This document shows positions 11,077 to 24,523 of a stretch of 64,000 bases of DNA, piece after piece (the stretch's first letter is position 1; each line of letters begins with the position of its first letter). Where the stretch lies: assembly GCA_036971475.1 (NCBI GenBank), contig JBAIZL010000001.1, forward strand, positions 76,661,271-76,725,270. The letters run 5' to 3'. Position numbers and translations under genes: made by a program. The notes under the pieces were generated by a model. The model made no database searches. It worked only from the letters and a program-made list of their open reading frames with translations, and was not told the DNA's origin. The DNA comes from Prosapia bicincta. Its lineage: Eukaryota > Arthropoda > Insecta > Hemiptera > Cercopidae.

Positions 11077-11549
11077 AACAATTTCCCGAAATTGTGTCTC
11101 AAATATTCACTTAACATAAATACTTAAATTATATAATAAAGAATAATTGGGTCTCAGTAACTCCATATTCTTACATAACTAACTACGTAAAAGTTCATAC
11201 AGATTATTACAACTAGCAAAGTTATATGATGGTAAAGGAAAAACAAATTTATCAAGGGTTAACATGTAGACAATCAAGTTAAACATGGATACGCAGGTGA
11301 AAGCAACTAAGTTTTTATATAAAAGCAACTGTATGTATAACTTAAATTCCTCATTACAGTATAAAATTCATTACATAACTGGCTACTACAAAATAATTTC
11401 AAACAGTTAAAAAAATAAAATTTGTATAATCCTTCGGGGGGGGGATACCCTCAAATCTTCTTTTCTTGAAACCCTTGAAGCCATTATAATTTGGATTGGG
11501 AGTTTAGGTTGTACACACCAGCTGTGTATATAGAATTTTATCCAACATT

Positions 11550-11564
<15 letters not shown>
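11077..11564. other. No gene seen
   Basis: AT-rich sequence with one G-run near 11435; no recognisable feature. Confidence 0.5.
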
Positions 11565-11778
<214 letters not shown>

Positions 11779-13190
11779 TAGACTGCAAAGTCTATATACA
11801 CACACATAAATATATATGTATATATTTATTTATATGTGTGTGCGTGTGTGTGTAGTATATAAGTATAATTTATCAAGCTCAAGTTTTTGAGATACAAAAT
11901 AGTGCAAACAGTGAAACATTAATTATGCTTTATGAAATTATATAAGTTTGTTGTTAAACAAAGAACAATAATTTCTAATTTAAATATTAATACACAAAAT
12001 GATTTTGGGCTCATTAAAAAAATTTTTTTAAATAAAATTAAAATCATCTTTTATTTGTAAAATAAAATATGTAATAAAAATGATGAATTTTATATATTTG
12101 GGAAGTGGCCCACTTTTATATACGCCACTATAAAAAAAACTAAATAAATTAGAATCTTAATTGAGGGTACACAACAAAAGTTGTCAACTACAACAGGAAA
12201 ACGGCATTATGCCTAGATTAGGCTGGCCACAGAAAGCTGGATGCCGACAATAATTTGTGACTGCCAGCCACTGCACGTAGGCTCTGTACCCACATCGAGT
12301 AGGCGCTGGAAGGTCGCCCTTCCAACCTACATTCATAGAGTCTGAGATTTCACTTTTGCCATATAAGGCAAGACTGCAACTCTCCATTCTGTACCACGTA
12401 TGGTCACATCAGTGCCTTTTAAATTTTAAAGTCCATAAATAGAAACACAAGCAAATACTTGTTATGTAGTCTTGTTATAGCATCATGTAATTGACTTATT
12501 TAGTTAAACTACTAAAAACTTTTGGTTTTTTAACAAAATGTATTCAGGTTTTCAATATATTATACCCAAAAAACTACACTTTTGGCCTTCTAAAGTGTTT
12601 TGCTTAAAAATTTCCCTCTAAATATTAAGAATCACAATTTTCCTTGCGAAATAGTCTTTATAGTTCATTAACGTGTTTGTGAAAAAATATTTCAACCCTA
12701 CATAAGAGACAAAACGTAAATGTTATTCATATTTATAAATTATTTTAAATAATTTTTGTTTAGATTGGAGTTATAAAACATACATTTTTTTAATTTTTTT
12801 TTTATATTGACTGTAAATTACAAAAAATAGACATTATTGTAAACAGATTCTGACAATTTGAAGTAATTTGGGCAAAATATGTCCAACTATAAATAGGGTA
12901 TGTCCATCCAAAATAAATAAAGGGTAGGCTAACGTAAGACTTTTCGATTGATCGTGATGTTTTTTGAATAAGTAATACATACAAACGAAGAAAGCGGCAA
13001 TTCTTTTTTTTATCGAAAGAATTCAATTCTTTAGCAACAGGTGCACAGTTTCGCTAATTAAATGAAAAATAACAATGTAGGCAAATTATTAAGAAATACA
13101 TATCGTTGCAAAACAGTCAGAGGGTTAAGATGTGGCCAAGGTTTATTTTAGTACATTTTGTTGTAACAAATAATTTCTTGTTACATTAAA
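11779..13190. other. No supported gene
   Basis: AT-rich DNA. A less AT-rich patch at 12180-12420 contains an unrecognised 67-codon minus-strand ORF. No transposon signature was seen. Confidence 0.4.
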
Positions 13191-13194
13191 ATTC

Positions 13195-13650
13195 ATAAAA
13201 CAGGCAAATAATGATTCCTCCATCAAAGCCCTGCTTTAGTTCAGTATCATACAGGCCCTTGTGCCCCAGTTGACCTGCGATAGAGTGGTGCCCTAAATGC
13301 CTTTGAGCCCCTGCTACCCTTTGGTGCCATACAGGTCCTTGTACCAAAGCTGCCCTGCTGTAGTTTGGTGCCATACAGGCCCTTGTGCCATTGCTGCTTT
13401 GCAGTAGTTTGGTGCCCTACAGGCCTGATTGGCCTGCGGTAGTTTGGTGTCCTACAGGTCCTTATGCCCTGCGGTAGTTTGGTGTCCTACAGGCCCTTAT
13501 GGCCTGCGGTAGTTCAGTATCATACAGGCCCTTGTGCCCCAGTTGACCTGGGTTAGTTTGGTGCCCTAAAGGGCTTTGAGCCCCTGCTATCCTACAGTAG
13601 TTTTGTGTCCTACAGTCCCTTATGATGGTGTATTTTGTTTGCCCTAGTCT
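13195..13650. repeat. Minisatellite, unit about 37-45 bases
   Basis: Tandem degenerate copies of 'GCGGTAGTTTGGTGTCCTAC' followed by 'AGGCCCTTATGCCCT'. At least ten units are visible. Short minus-strand ORFs across it are products of the repeat. Confidence 0.85.
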
Positions 13651-14689
13651 ACTACTAATATCTCCTGAATACAAGTCAGCCAGTAAATATTACAAGTAGA
13701 CATCCGGTTGAATTCACAGTTGATTTCAGTGAATTGGACATGGGATTCACTGTAATTGATTTAATTTACTCACCAACTATCATGAATTGCCTGCATCCCA
13801 CGTTTTTCCCTCTAAGTATTAAAAATATGTCCATAGCCACTAACAATTCTCCCTAAAGATTGTAGAAGGGCCATGCAAATATTCCTATACCTTTTGGTCC
13901 GTTTTAAAAACGCGATATATTAAAAACTATTTTATTCAATTTATTATTATGTTGTTAAGTTTTGTTAACTCCTAATTAAATAAGTTGGATGGATACATTT
14001 TACAGCGTCTAGCCAACACATCTCTCATTGCCATACAGCTTGGCTTCCTACACGCCACGGGAGGACAAGCAGGCCCACACGCATTAATCGTGATTCAACT
14101 TCCTTTTTTGTCTGAAACCTTGTAATGCTTTAAAACTGAGCATGACGTAAGATAGGTCATTCATACCATTTAATAGAATTATCTGAAACTACTAAAAAGA
14201 AAATTTTATTCAATCTTTCCAGTTTTGTTTCTATTGATGTCATTGAATAAAAAACCATTAGAACTACTTACTAATATTTTTCAGCAGACGCGTTTCTCAC
14301 TAGATCAATGTTTTGTAAGTCATGGACAAGACTAATAGGTTTTTTTACCGAGTGATATGAATAAAAACAATTTTTAAAAAACCTCAATACGTACAACACA
14401 AAACTGCAAGTTTCTAGTTTTATTGCTTACTACCAGGTCAATTTATTGAGCTTTTCAAGACACATTTTGTCGCAAATTTATACACCACATATCGTAACAT
14501 TATTTATTTGGCTTATAAAAAAAAAGAAAACAACACGGAAAGGTAAAACGAAGACGCTACCACAATAACATGCCGTTATATAGTTCAAAATGAACTTTAA
14601 CTTTTCACACTATTTAAATAAATACAGGTTGCGATTCAATTCTAAATTTTCATGTTTGAATTTACACAATTACTTTCGAACTTTATAAA
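13651..14689. other. No gene seen
   Basis: AT-rich sequence with no recognisable coding or repeat structure. Confidence 0.5.
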
Positions 14690-14835
14690 TTCACGTCTTG
14701 CCGAAATTATAATTTAAATAAGTTTATGAACCAAGACAAAATGTTTTCATACTCACGCCGATGAAGACGTTTAGGCAAACGAAAACGTGTCTCAATGGGT
14801 TTTGAATAAATTTACTTAAATTATAAGTTCGGAAA
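14690..14835 (+). repeat. PLE-type palindromic module, degenerate
   Basis: Inverted arms (about 14699-14725 and 14807-14831, TTATAATTTAAATAA type) enclose CGATGAAGAC, a GTTT-AGGC-AAAC hairpin, GAAAACG and GTGTC. It has the order of the hammerhead-like modules but a mutated first core (CCGATGA). Confidence 0.45.
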
Positions 14836-15529
14836 GTTGTTAATTTGCTACGTAAAAGTTTTGCTGAAATCATGAGCAATCAAATCCACAAGTTACAGGT
14901 TTAAATTAGAGCAAATGATCAACAAATTCATTTTTTAAAATACCGTACTTTACACTTTTAAACGTGTAAATACTGTAAGTTGCAATTTTTATGGTATTAT
15001 TTTTTGAAGGCACGAAAAATGGGATGATTCAGATTAATATTGAAATGTTTTTTTTTACAATTGTTCGGAACAAACGATCCAGACATTTGATCTATGTACA
15101 TTTAATAGGTCATGTAGTTTATTAAATTTAACTAATTTCTCACGAAAATTTATGGTACACATTTATTACTGAGCTAAAAAATATCGGTAACAAAGAATTA
15201 TTTTGGTAAACGACTTAATAGACCAGACAAAAAGCAACGGCCAATGCCCTCCCTTTCTTGTCTCGACTGGGTTGGGGAATTGACGGTAACATTTGGCAAC
15301 AGTGTAACGGTCAAGGTCAGATGCATACTGCAGCTGCGGACGTGCCAAACGATTACAAAGAATGCCATTCTAAGCTTACTTTGCTATCTGTGGGTGAATG
15401 TTTGAACTATTAATAGAATTTAAACATTTTGAAGTATGTAGTTTATCAAAATCATTATAAGGTTTTAAAAATTGTAAGGTGCTTCAACTCATATTAACAT
15501 TTATATCTTGCTCAGATGTCTTCCTTAAC
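14836..15529. other. No supported gene
   Basis: A 60-codon minus-strand ORF (15166-15348), less AT-rich than its surroundings, is unrecognised. Confidence 0.4.
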
Positions 15530-15595
15530 ACTCGTTTTTTCTCGAATTCGTCGCCACCTCGGTCCCGAATTTGACTAATTAGAGAGGTTATACTG
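15530..15595 (+). mobile_element. Solo right end of the 9482-type pogo MITE
   Basis: TCTCGAATTCGTC and the terminal AATTAGAGAGGTTATACTG followed by TA match the right terminal repeat of the MITE at 9482-9979. No left end was seen upstream, so this is a truncated copy. Confidence 0.55.
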
Positions 15596-15781
15596 TACAT
15601 CTTAAATTAAGTCATCCAGTTTTCCCCCCTTCTCTGACATGCCTCATTCCCATGTTTGCAAGCTAGTATAATAATTACTGTATTCATGCTTAAATCCCAC
15701 ATTGGTCACTAATGTGTATAAAAAACTATTTGTGTGTAATTTTTACAGAAAATATAAGCAAAATTTACCAATAAAATCTTA

Positions 15782-16000
15782 CTAACACTTTTAAATGTTT
15801 ATAAACTTACTTATGTTTGTTGAGGATCTCGAAACCTACGTAAACCTTGAGATCACGGTCTGAGTTGACAATGGGAGACATCTCCCGAAACGACTGTCCT
15901 CAATAAACATAAGTAAGTGCTACTACAGGCAAGTTTATAAACATTTTAAAGTGTTAGTGATAACTAGTAGCTCATGTAAAGATGGAATCAACAAATGTTA
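15782..16000 (+). mobile_element. PLE-type insertion, GACAAT family, 11-bp target duplication
   Basis: Flanked by AATAAAATCTT at both ends (about 15771-15781 and 16001-16011). The inverted arms read AAACTTACTTATGTTTGTTGAGGA and its complement (the string is given in part). The centre holds CTGAGTTGACAATGGGAG, the hairpin partner CTCCC, then GAAACGACTGTC. The same family is at 22215-22544. The core CTGAGTT departs from the hammerhead consensus. Confidence 0.6.
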
Positions 16001-16029
16001 ATAAAATCTTTAAAAAAAAAGTCATATTG

Positions 16030-16150
16030 CATTGTTACACGGTTTATTATTTTAATCAAAATGAAATTTGAAGAGTATGTTTGTAACCTTCTGATGATGC
16101 TAACTGTGTTGGCGAAATGTACATCAAGGGTGTTTAAATATTTGTAGCAA
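16030..16150 (+). repeat. PLE-type module with hammerhead-like core
   Basis: CTGATGA (16091-16097), one T, stem II GCTAAC-TGT-GTTGGC, then GAAA (16114-16117) and TGTACA. An imperfect direct repeat (ATCAAAATGAAATTTGAA near 16055, ATCAAAGTGAAATTGAAA near 16171) flanks it and may be an old target duplication. Confidence 0.45.
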
Positions 16151-16189
16151 GGGTTATTGTTATTTATTTATCAAAGTGAAATTGAAAAT

Positions 16190-17838
16190 ATGAAAAATTC
16201 GAATCTTGATTGACAGCAGTATTATTGATATGCGGGTGAAAGGAGTACATGACCAATCAAAGTCATAACTATTGTGGGCCCCTAGTTATAGCAAAAATTT
16301 GACGCCTGGATTACAATAGCAATCAATGTGACTACTCCAGAGTTAAAGTTGGTCCACTAAAGATCCAAATGTAATGCATTATCCAATTAGGATCTTCACA
16401 ACTGGTTAAGTGAAAAGATATTGCAGACTATTTAAAAAGTCTAGCATTGAATAATCTTTTATTATTATTATGCAATTATTATAATATAATTACATTACTA
16501 TGCCAATTTGTCTAAGGAATTCTTTGTAGCTTTTTTATGCATGATAATGCAAATCAAAGAAATGGCATGTTGGGATGTAGGAGAGTAAGCCAGGCACTCC
16601 TGCTTTGACAAGAGTAGCCAGGTAGTTTTTTGATCTTCAGACTTTGAGCCAGCCAGCCCCCTCTGTCTACTCTCTCACTCTTGGAGAAAGGGGAAGTGAG
16701 ATCAGGAGACGGAGAACACTTTGCACTCCAGTGGGTACATCATACTTCGCCCCATTTTGTTCCATGTCAAAAAAGTGTAGGTCTAAATTAATTATTTTCT
16801 TAAAACTATAACAGAAAGTAATTTTGACATGACCCAAGTCTAACATAATTGTCTATAAAAAGACAATTATACTGGTAGGATAAAAAATCAAATCCATTAT
16901 ATTTAAATTCTACAAGGAAGAAATAAAGTAGAGAGATAAGTATCAAAACGTTAAAATAACTACAAAGAAAACTCGTTGTTTTTAAGAATTAAGGCAATTT
17001 TATTGTTAAAACATCGAACATAAATACACTTTTTAATTTTGATACTATCAAATTCTTTTAAGAAGTATAAACAAAATTATACATTAACTAAAGAAACAAT
17101 TAATTCGTTTCAAGTTTTTAACTACAAGAAAAATGTTTTGTCATGTATGATTTTTAACAAAATGTATTTCTATCTGGAGTTGACACTGTAATAAACAAAT
17201 TACCATGCAAACATTTTAATAAGATTTTAGAAAACAAGTTGTAATTTGATTGAACTTGTTCATTACATTGTTATAAACCATACATTTGTATAAACATAGA
17301 AGTCTATGTACAAATAAAATTGTGTATTATTAGATCTCCTTTTATTATGAGTTACCAGGAAGTAAAAATAAAGCCTTTCGTATGAATATAATAATGTAAT
17401 TAACTGACTCTTGTTTTTACCAGTTCTACAATATTTAAAAACAAACAAGCAAGGGATTGAAACAAAATTTTATACATACTATGTACAAAATCATACAAAC
17501 AAAATTACGTTATATACAGTATACTTATTGCTTTTGAAATTTAAACAAAAGGTACTAAAACTAGAACGACGCCAAACATACGCCTAATATGGAACACATA
17601 TTTACAATTACAGACAAAGAAAACATTTAACATTATTCATATCAGTAATAACTATGTATACAGAGAAAACGTTTGATTAATGGTAAAAATTCAGATAAAA
17701 GAATTAGAGTACTAAAAAAAGGAACGTAACTTTGCAGAAGCAAAAACTTTAGTTTTAAAAATTATTTTAAATTTATCAATTTTGTAGGTAATGCAATGAA
17801 ATTAGTTTTGATCATGCTCTTTAAAAGGCCATTATCTC
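16190..17838. other. No supported gene
   Basis: AT-rich DNA. A GC-richer patch at 16560-16760 has no open frame I recognise. Confidence 0.4.
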
Positions 17839-17839
17839 T

Positions 17840-18050
17840 TTACAACCTGACTGCTGTACCAACAGTCATCAGAAAATCTCTAACTGTTAGAGTTTTTGGT
17901 ATGTACATTTGACACTTACTTTTTATAAACAAGCACAATTTTTTCTGGTCTATGTTGCACCTCATATCACAGGCATCTCCAGGGCAACGGCAATAAAATC
18001 CCCTGTAGACTAAATCTCCTAGAAATGTTAGCAAACTACAACTGCATTCA
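17840..18050 (-). CDS. Possible cysteine-rich exon, unrecognised
   Basis: The minus strand is open from about 18050 to a stop at 17840. It reads ECSCSLLTFLGDLVYRGFYC at the start, then RCPGDACDMRCN, QKKLCLF and SKCQM, which gives about eight cysteines in 55 residues spaced as C-x-C, C-x-C, then singles. AG dinucleotides suit an acceptor near 18050, and AAAA|GTAAGT near 17922 is a strong donor within the frame. It could therefore be an internal exon ending there, or a last exon ending at 17840. Both composition and cysteine spacing suggest a small secreted or extracellular domain, but I cannot name a family. It may also be chance. Confidence 0.3.
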
Positions 18051-18261
18051 CTCTTTCAATAATGTAAAATAACTGAAATATTAAAAGCAAATAAACTACA
18101 CCAAAATCCAAATAAAATCTGCATTAGATAAATTACCTACCACATGCCTACTATTTTAACATCTGGCACACAAAGTATTTACTTTTAAAAAGGTTCTTAG
18201 GAGACTTTGAGAAAAAAAAATGTTTGCCCAAGGTTTCACATTGAGATGATAATTTTAAGTA

Positions 18262-19380
18262 CAGTGATACCTCCCTGAACAGACACCTCCAACGTACGGA
18301 CACTTCTCTTGAAGAGAGATTTTTCTGGGAACCGAAAAATTTAATAATAGCTACATAGGATTTTTCCTTCCTTTGACGGACATTCCATTAGAAGGACAAT
18401 GGACAGCAAATGGTGCAGTTTTTGTTTTTTTCACATCTGTTATGTGGATAAATGTACTGCAAATCGTAGCTGGAATAACTACGTATATAATCAGAAGAAA
18501 GAATCGAATTTGTACACTTGCCTTGGCATACTCAACAGCCCAATTAATCTTCCGTATCTTTTGTTGTGCAAAGGCAATGGTAGAGCACCGTTCCGAGAAA
18601 TTTTTATACGAATATGTTACAAAGGAATCTAGAGAAATGCATGCCATTGGCAAAAACAATCCCCTCCTCTAATACCATAGCGACCTTACGCATGGACTGT
18701 GTACAAGCTCTTGTTCTTAGGGGATATTTGTGATTTACTGTAGTTCTGGTTTACAGTAATGTATCTTTTTACAACACTGGTGATTGTTTCACAACATAAA
18801 ATTATTGTACTGTATTTTTGAAATTTAAATAACGGGAAATAATGGCTTTTCGCAAATGTATGAGCCTACGTGAAAAAGTAGTCGTAATTTATTAGGCTGA
18901 CAGAGAAAAATGTGGTGTACGGAAAATTGCAGAGCGTTTTAAGGTAGGTAAAACGAGTGCAGCAGAAATAATAAATAACAAAGATATGATTTTAAAGCAA
19001 TTCAGTGAAAACAGAAATTAAAGTGTACGAAGAAACTTTTCTGGACATGGATCGGGTATGACAGTAGATAAGATAATTTTTAATTGGTTTTAAAAGGTTA
19101 GAGCTCAAAAAATTCCAACTTCCCTGACTTAAACAAAAGCCTTAAAAGTTGGGAGTGAACTCGGGATAATGATAATAAAGATGACAGCTCTGAAGAAAAT
19201 GCCGTTGATACATATACATCAGTATTTTAGAAAAAAACTCTTGGACTTGAAAAAATCATTTCAAGCTAAAGCTGACACTGCTGCTTTAAATATGATTTCT
19301 GAGCTGATTATGCATACGGAAAATCAAGTTGTACAGTCCCCCCGCTCATCAAAACAAACGACGATTATAGGCTAGGCTTT
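18262..19380 (+). pseudogene. Decayed pogo/Tigger transposon with DNA-binding domain relics
   Basis: It starts CAGTGATACCTCCCTGAACA preceded by TA. After an approximately 580-bp leader comes ATG (18842) with the pogo/CENP-B-type helix-turn-helix (LREKVVVIY, then after a stop GVRKIAERFKVGKTSAAEII). A second DNA-binding segment (VRAQKIPTSL, KALKVGSELG) lies at about 19090-19165 and a C-terminal acidic/helical tail (19169-19375). The DDE catalytic core is deleted and several stops are present. I could not find the right terminal repeat. The overlapping 77-102-codon ORFs at 18351-18672 are leader sequence. Confidence 0.7.
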
Positions 19381-19660
19381 ACAGTAATTCACAAATTAAA
19401 TTAATGTACAGTACTGTATTGTTTCAGTGTTTTTTTAAAATTTGCTTTTGAATTAATGTTTAAGTAACAGTACAGTACAGAATTTATTGTACTGTATACT
19501 GTATTTATAAATACCTTTGTAATCTGACAATCTACCTAGAAAAATCTAATGTTTGCTGATAGAGAATATGAGTTCAAAAATCTGAGTATCAAATATTGTT
19601 TGTTATCGTCCAATAAGAATATTTGATACAAGTCATATTCACAAAGGTAAAATTCAAAAT
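19381..19660. other. No gene seen
   Basis: AT-rich sequence with several short repeats of TACTGTA, perhaps the remains of the pogo element's right end. Confidence 0.35.
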
Positions 19661-19664
19661 AGTA

Positions 19665-19835
19665 AACTCAATATCTCACAAAAAATTAGTTTTTAATAAA
19701 CACACACACAACAAACTAGTTTTGGCGACGATGTCGCCTTCCTCAGTGCTTGTCACTGCAGTAGCTATTAGTTATTAAAAACTAATTTTTTGTGAGATTT
19801 TGAGTTCACTATTTTGACTTTTACCTTTGAGAATA
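19665..19835 (-). repeat. PLE-type palindromic module
   Basis: Inverted arms (CTCACAAAAAATTAGTTTTT and complement, about 19674-19702 and 19765-19793). The minus strand core reads CTGAGGA, a GGCGAC-GTCGCC hairpin, then AAAACTAGTTTG, where GAAA has become CAAA. This is a hammerhead-like module with one lost core base. Confidence 0.5.
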
Positions 19836-19839
19836 GTTC

Positions 19840-20270
19840 TGACTAGCTAAGCTCTAATTAACTAAACAATCCATATTGTTATAATGCTTCTAATTTTATA
19901 GATATTGTCAAGGGAATCAACTATTTTAAAGAAACAAGTTAACCATATGAGGGTTTATAGCCTTTTTATATTAAAAATTAATAAAAGTAATGGTAAAAAA
20001 CATTTTAATTTGATTAATCCATGTTGATTTTAATTCGATCACAACATTCATCCCCCATTATGCATATTCATTTAACATAAGATTTGTATGACTCTTTTCT
20101 ATTAATCCTTGAATATTCATACTTTTTGTAAAATGTTTTTAAAACATTAACCATACATTTTCTTACTTTTTTGGTATGCCTGTTAATATTGGTGCGTATG
20201 GTTTGAATGGGTAAAGTCTTGTGTGGTATTTTAATTTATTGTTATAGTTTAGGGTATTTCTGTGTGTGAC
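19840..20270. other. No clear coding sequence; probably 5' part of the inverted PLE segment
   Basis: AT-rich DNA leading into the minus-strand PLE fragment. Short K/N-rich frames on the minus strand suggest decayed PLE coding. Confidence 0.35.
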
Positions 20271-20638
20271 TATTAGGTTTTTATTGTATTAAGATATTTG
20301 TTAGTTGGGTCTGGGATTTGTTTGTATTTGTTTTCTTTTAAGTGGTTAGTCATTGAATTGATAAATTTGGTATTTTCTATTATTACTGGTGTGTTTGTTT
20401 TATCTGATTTTAATATTAAGTAGTTGTTGTTGTCTAGTGTTTCTTTGAGTTTTATAATTTCTTTTTTATTAATATATTGTTTAGTTTTTTTGTTTTTTTC
20501 CGTTTTTATTAGGTTAATTTTATTATTGATGTTGTTTCTTATGTGTTCAGTGTTTTGGTGGGTAATTTTATGGATATTAGATTCTGTATCAACTATTATG
20601 TTTTTTACTATTTGCATCCAGTATTACAACCATCCTAC
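20271..20638 (-). pseudogene. Penelope-like element, N-terminal segment, inverted
   Basis: A minus-strand frame of 114 codons is rich in K, N and I and contains LKETLDNNNYLILKSDKTNT, then PVII. This is the region just upstream of the reverse transcriptase in PLEs, where a K-[SA]-D-K motif is typical. It abuts the plus-strand RT segment at about 20638 in the opposite direction, so part of the element was inverted. The PKIHK segment that normally joins the two parts is missing. Confidence 0.6.
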
Positions 20639-22065
20639 ATAATTGCAAAAATACTAGACAAAATAATAAGATCTAAAATACAAATCAACAAAACATACAA
20701 TATAAAAAATTGATATGAATTAATAAAATAAAAAACATAGAAGCAAACAACAACACTAAAATAATAAGTTATGACATAACTAACATGTATCCTAGTATCC
20801 CAAAAGAAGAAACCATAGAAATAATGAAAAACAAACTAATACAGAATAACGAAAAAGAAAACACAATAAATAGTATCATAACACTAACAAAACACATAGG
20901 TAACCAAAATTACTTCCAATTTAACAATAAATACTATCAACATTCAACTGGACTCCCCATGGGATCACCCATATCATCAGTCATGTCAGAAATATATCTA
21001 CAACACTTTAAACAAATAATAATTAAACCTACACTAAACACACATAATATTTTACTATGGACAAGATACGTAGATGATATACTTGTAATATACCAACCTA
21101 CCATTCACAACAAACACATAATACTAAACAAACTAAATACATACAACGGAAACATACAATTCACTGTCGAAACAGAACAATTAACTATCCTGACATTACA
21201 TTAAATATAAATAATAATAAAATAGAAACTACAATACACAGAAAACCCACTTCCAACAACACCACAATACACTACAAATCTAACCACCCCTGGACACAAA
21301 ATTAACACTTACAGTAACATGATAAATAAAGCAATAAAATACACAAAAGATAACAAACAAAAATTAAATGAAAAATTAGATAACATTATAAAAATAGCAA
21401 TAGAAAATGGACACAACAAACACCTTATAAAAAACATATACAATAAATTTACAAAAAAACCTAACCTCAACACAACACTACAACCTGAACACAAAAATAA
21501 TAAAAATAAAAAAATCTACCTAAAACATAAGATCACCAATAACAAAATAGAAAAACTAACAAATATATACAACAAAGAATACTACACTCCAACATACAAA
21601 CCAAATAACAAAATAATAAAATATCTTAATAACACAAACCACAAAACAAATACAGAAAAACATAACCTATCAGGAGTTTACAAAATTACATGTAACGACT
21701 GCAATGCATTTTACATAGAAAAAACGACCAGATCATTTAAAATAAGATTTGAAAACATTACAGAGCATTCAAAAATAAAAATACAAAAGTATCAAATGTT
21801 GAAGGCACACCTAATATCACATAAACATGAAATAACAAACTATGAAAATAACCTAACCATACTTGAAATAAATAATAACCCAATAGAATTAAACTCACTA
21901 GAAAAATACCACATTATAAAAACACACAACAATTTAATGAACCTACAAACCACATATACAGAAGACATACTATATAAAAACATCATACACACAGATAAAG
22001 AAAAAATGCGAGTAACGTCAACAAATACCAACATCACGGACCGAACATCTACACCAGAAAAATAA
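20639..22065 (+). pseudogene. Penelope-like element: reverse transcriptase and GIY-YIG endonuclease, broken
   Basis: From 20639 a frame reads IIAKILDKIIRSKI, then with stops and shifts DITNMYPSIPKEE (RT motif with the first catalytic Asp). At about 20940-21100 it gives STGLPMGSP and RYVDDILVIY, the RT active-site motif, intact. After frame breaks near 21200-21310, ORF 21319-22065 carries the linker and the GIY-YIG domain (GVYKITCNDCNAFYIE, KTTRSFKIRF). The Gly of YIG is Glu here, which should impair the nuclease. Extremely AT-rich codons mark this family. The 3' tail follows the stop directly. Confidence 0.85.
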
Positions 22066-22214
22066 TCAGTGATTCGACAATGGACAAGTGTAAAACTAGA
22101 TCATCACAAGGTAAAATTATTGCACTTAGTGGTGGATAAAAGTATTTACAATAGTAATTTATCAACTTCATAAAATCAGTGCAACGGAAAAATAATGGAC
22201 AACGTAAAATATCA
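22066..22214 (+). repeat. 3' tail of the 20-22 kb PLE (tail family 1)
   Basis: Directly after the TAA of the PLE ORF comes TCAGTGATTCGACAATGG and on to CAACGTAAAATATCA. The same tail recurs at 24365-24427 plus 28971-29140, at 42853-43005 and at 46086-46262, which identifies those dispersed repeats as PLE tails. The interrupted end continues at 22545. Confidence 0.8.
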
Positions 22215-22544
22215 CTTACACTTTTTAAAAAAAATGTTTTAACTTGCCTATAGTAGCACTTACTTTGCTTGTTGAGGACGGCCGTTTCGGGAGATGTGTC
22301 CCTTTGTCAACTCAGACCGTAACTGACCTCAAGGTTTACGTAGGTTAGGGTGGGGGTGGGACGTAGGGGTAACTACGTAAACCTTGAGATCAGTTACGGT
22401 CTGAGTTGACAAAGGGACACATCTCCCGAAACGGTCGTCCTCCTCAACAAGCAAAGTAAGTGCTACTATAGGCAAGTTAAAACATTTTTTTAAAAAAGTG
22501 TAAGTGATTACTAGTAGCTCACATGAAGATGGAATCAACAAATG
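22215..22544. mobile_element. GACAAT-family PLE insertion nested in the PLE tail, 11-bp target duplication
   Basis: Flanked by GTAAAATATCA at 22204-22214 and 22545-22555. The 330-bp insert is a long inverted repeat (about 22245-22345 and 22372-22490) carrying CTGAGTTGACAAAGGGAC, then TCTCCCGAAACGG on each arm, the same family as 15782-16000. The tail of the older PLE resumes after it and runs into (TA)n. Confidence 0.75.
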
Positions 22545-22553
22545 GTAAAATAT

Positions 22554-24356
<1,803 letters not shown>

Positions 24357-24364
24357 TATATATA

Positions 24365-24421
24365 TTCTTGATATTTTACGTTATCCATTGTTTTTCCGTT
24401 GCACTGACTTTATGAAGTTAA

Positions 24422-24427
<6 letters not shown>
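24365..24427 (-). repeat. PLE tail family 1, left piece split by the LINE
   Basis: GATATTTTACGTTATCCATT and on to GAAGTTAATATATT. It continues at 28971 after the LINE insertion; the last 14 bases are the LINE target duplication. Confidence 0.85.
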
Positions 24428-24457
<30 letters not shown>

Positions 24458-24523
24458 TTGGGAGCGGGTTTGAATTGCCCGAAGCACTGCTACCTTAAGG
24501 TATATTGTACTTACCTCCCTGAT

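Noticed and set aside
13195..13674. 62- and 70-codon repetitive minus-strand ORFs
   Set aside because: They arise from the minisatellite and have no homology that I recognise.
15830..15900. Calling the GACAAT-family hairpin a true hammerhead
   Set aside because: It has a stem followed by GAAAC, but CTGAGTT does not fit CUGANGA, so I keep it only as a related module.
18351..18672. 99- and 102-codon ORFs on both strands
   Set aside because: They lie in the leader of the pogo element between its terminal repeat and transposase start; no recognisable protein.
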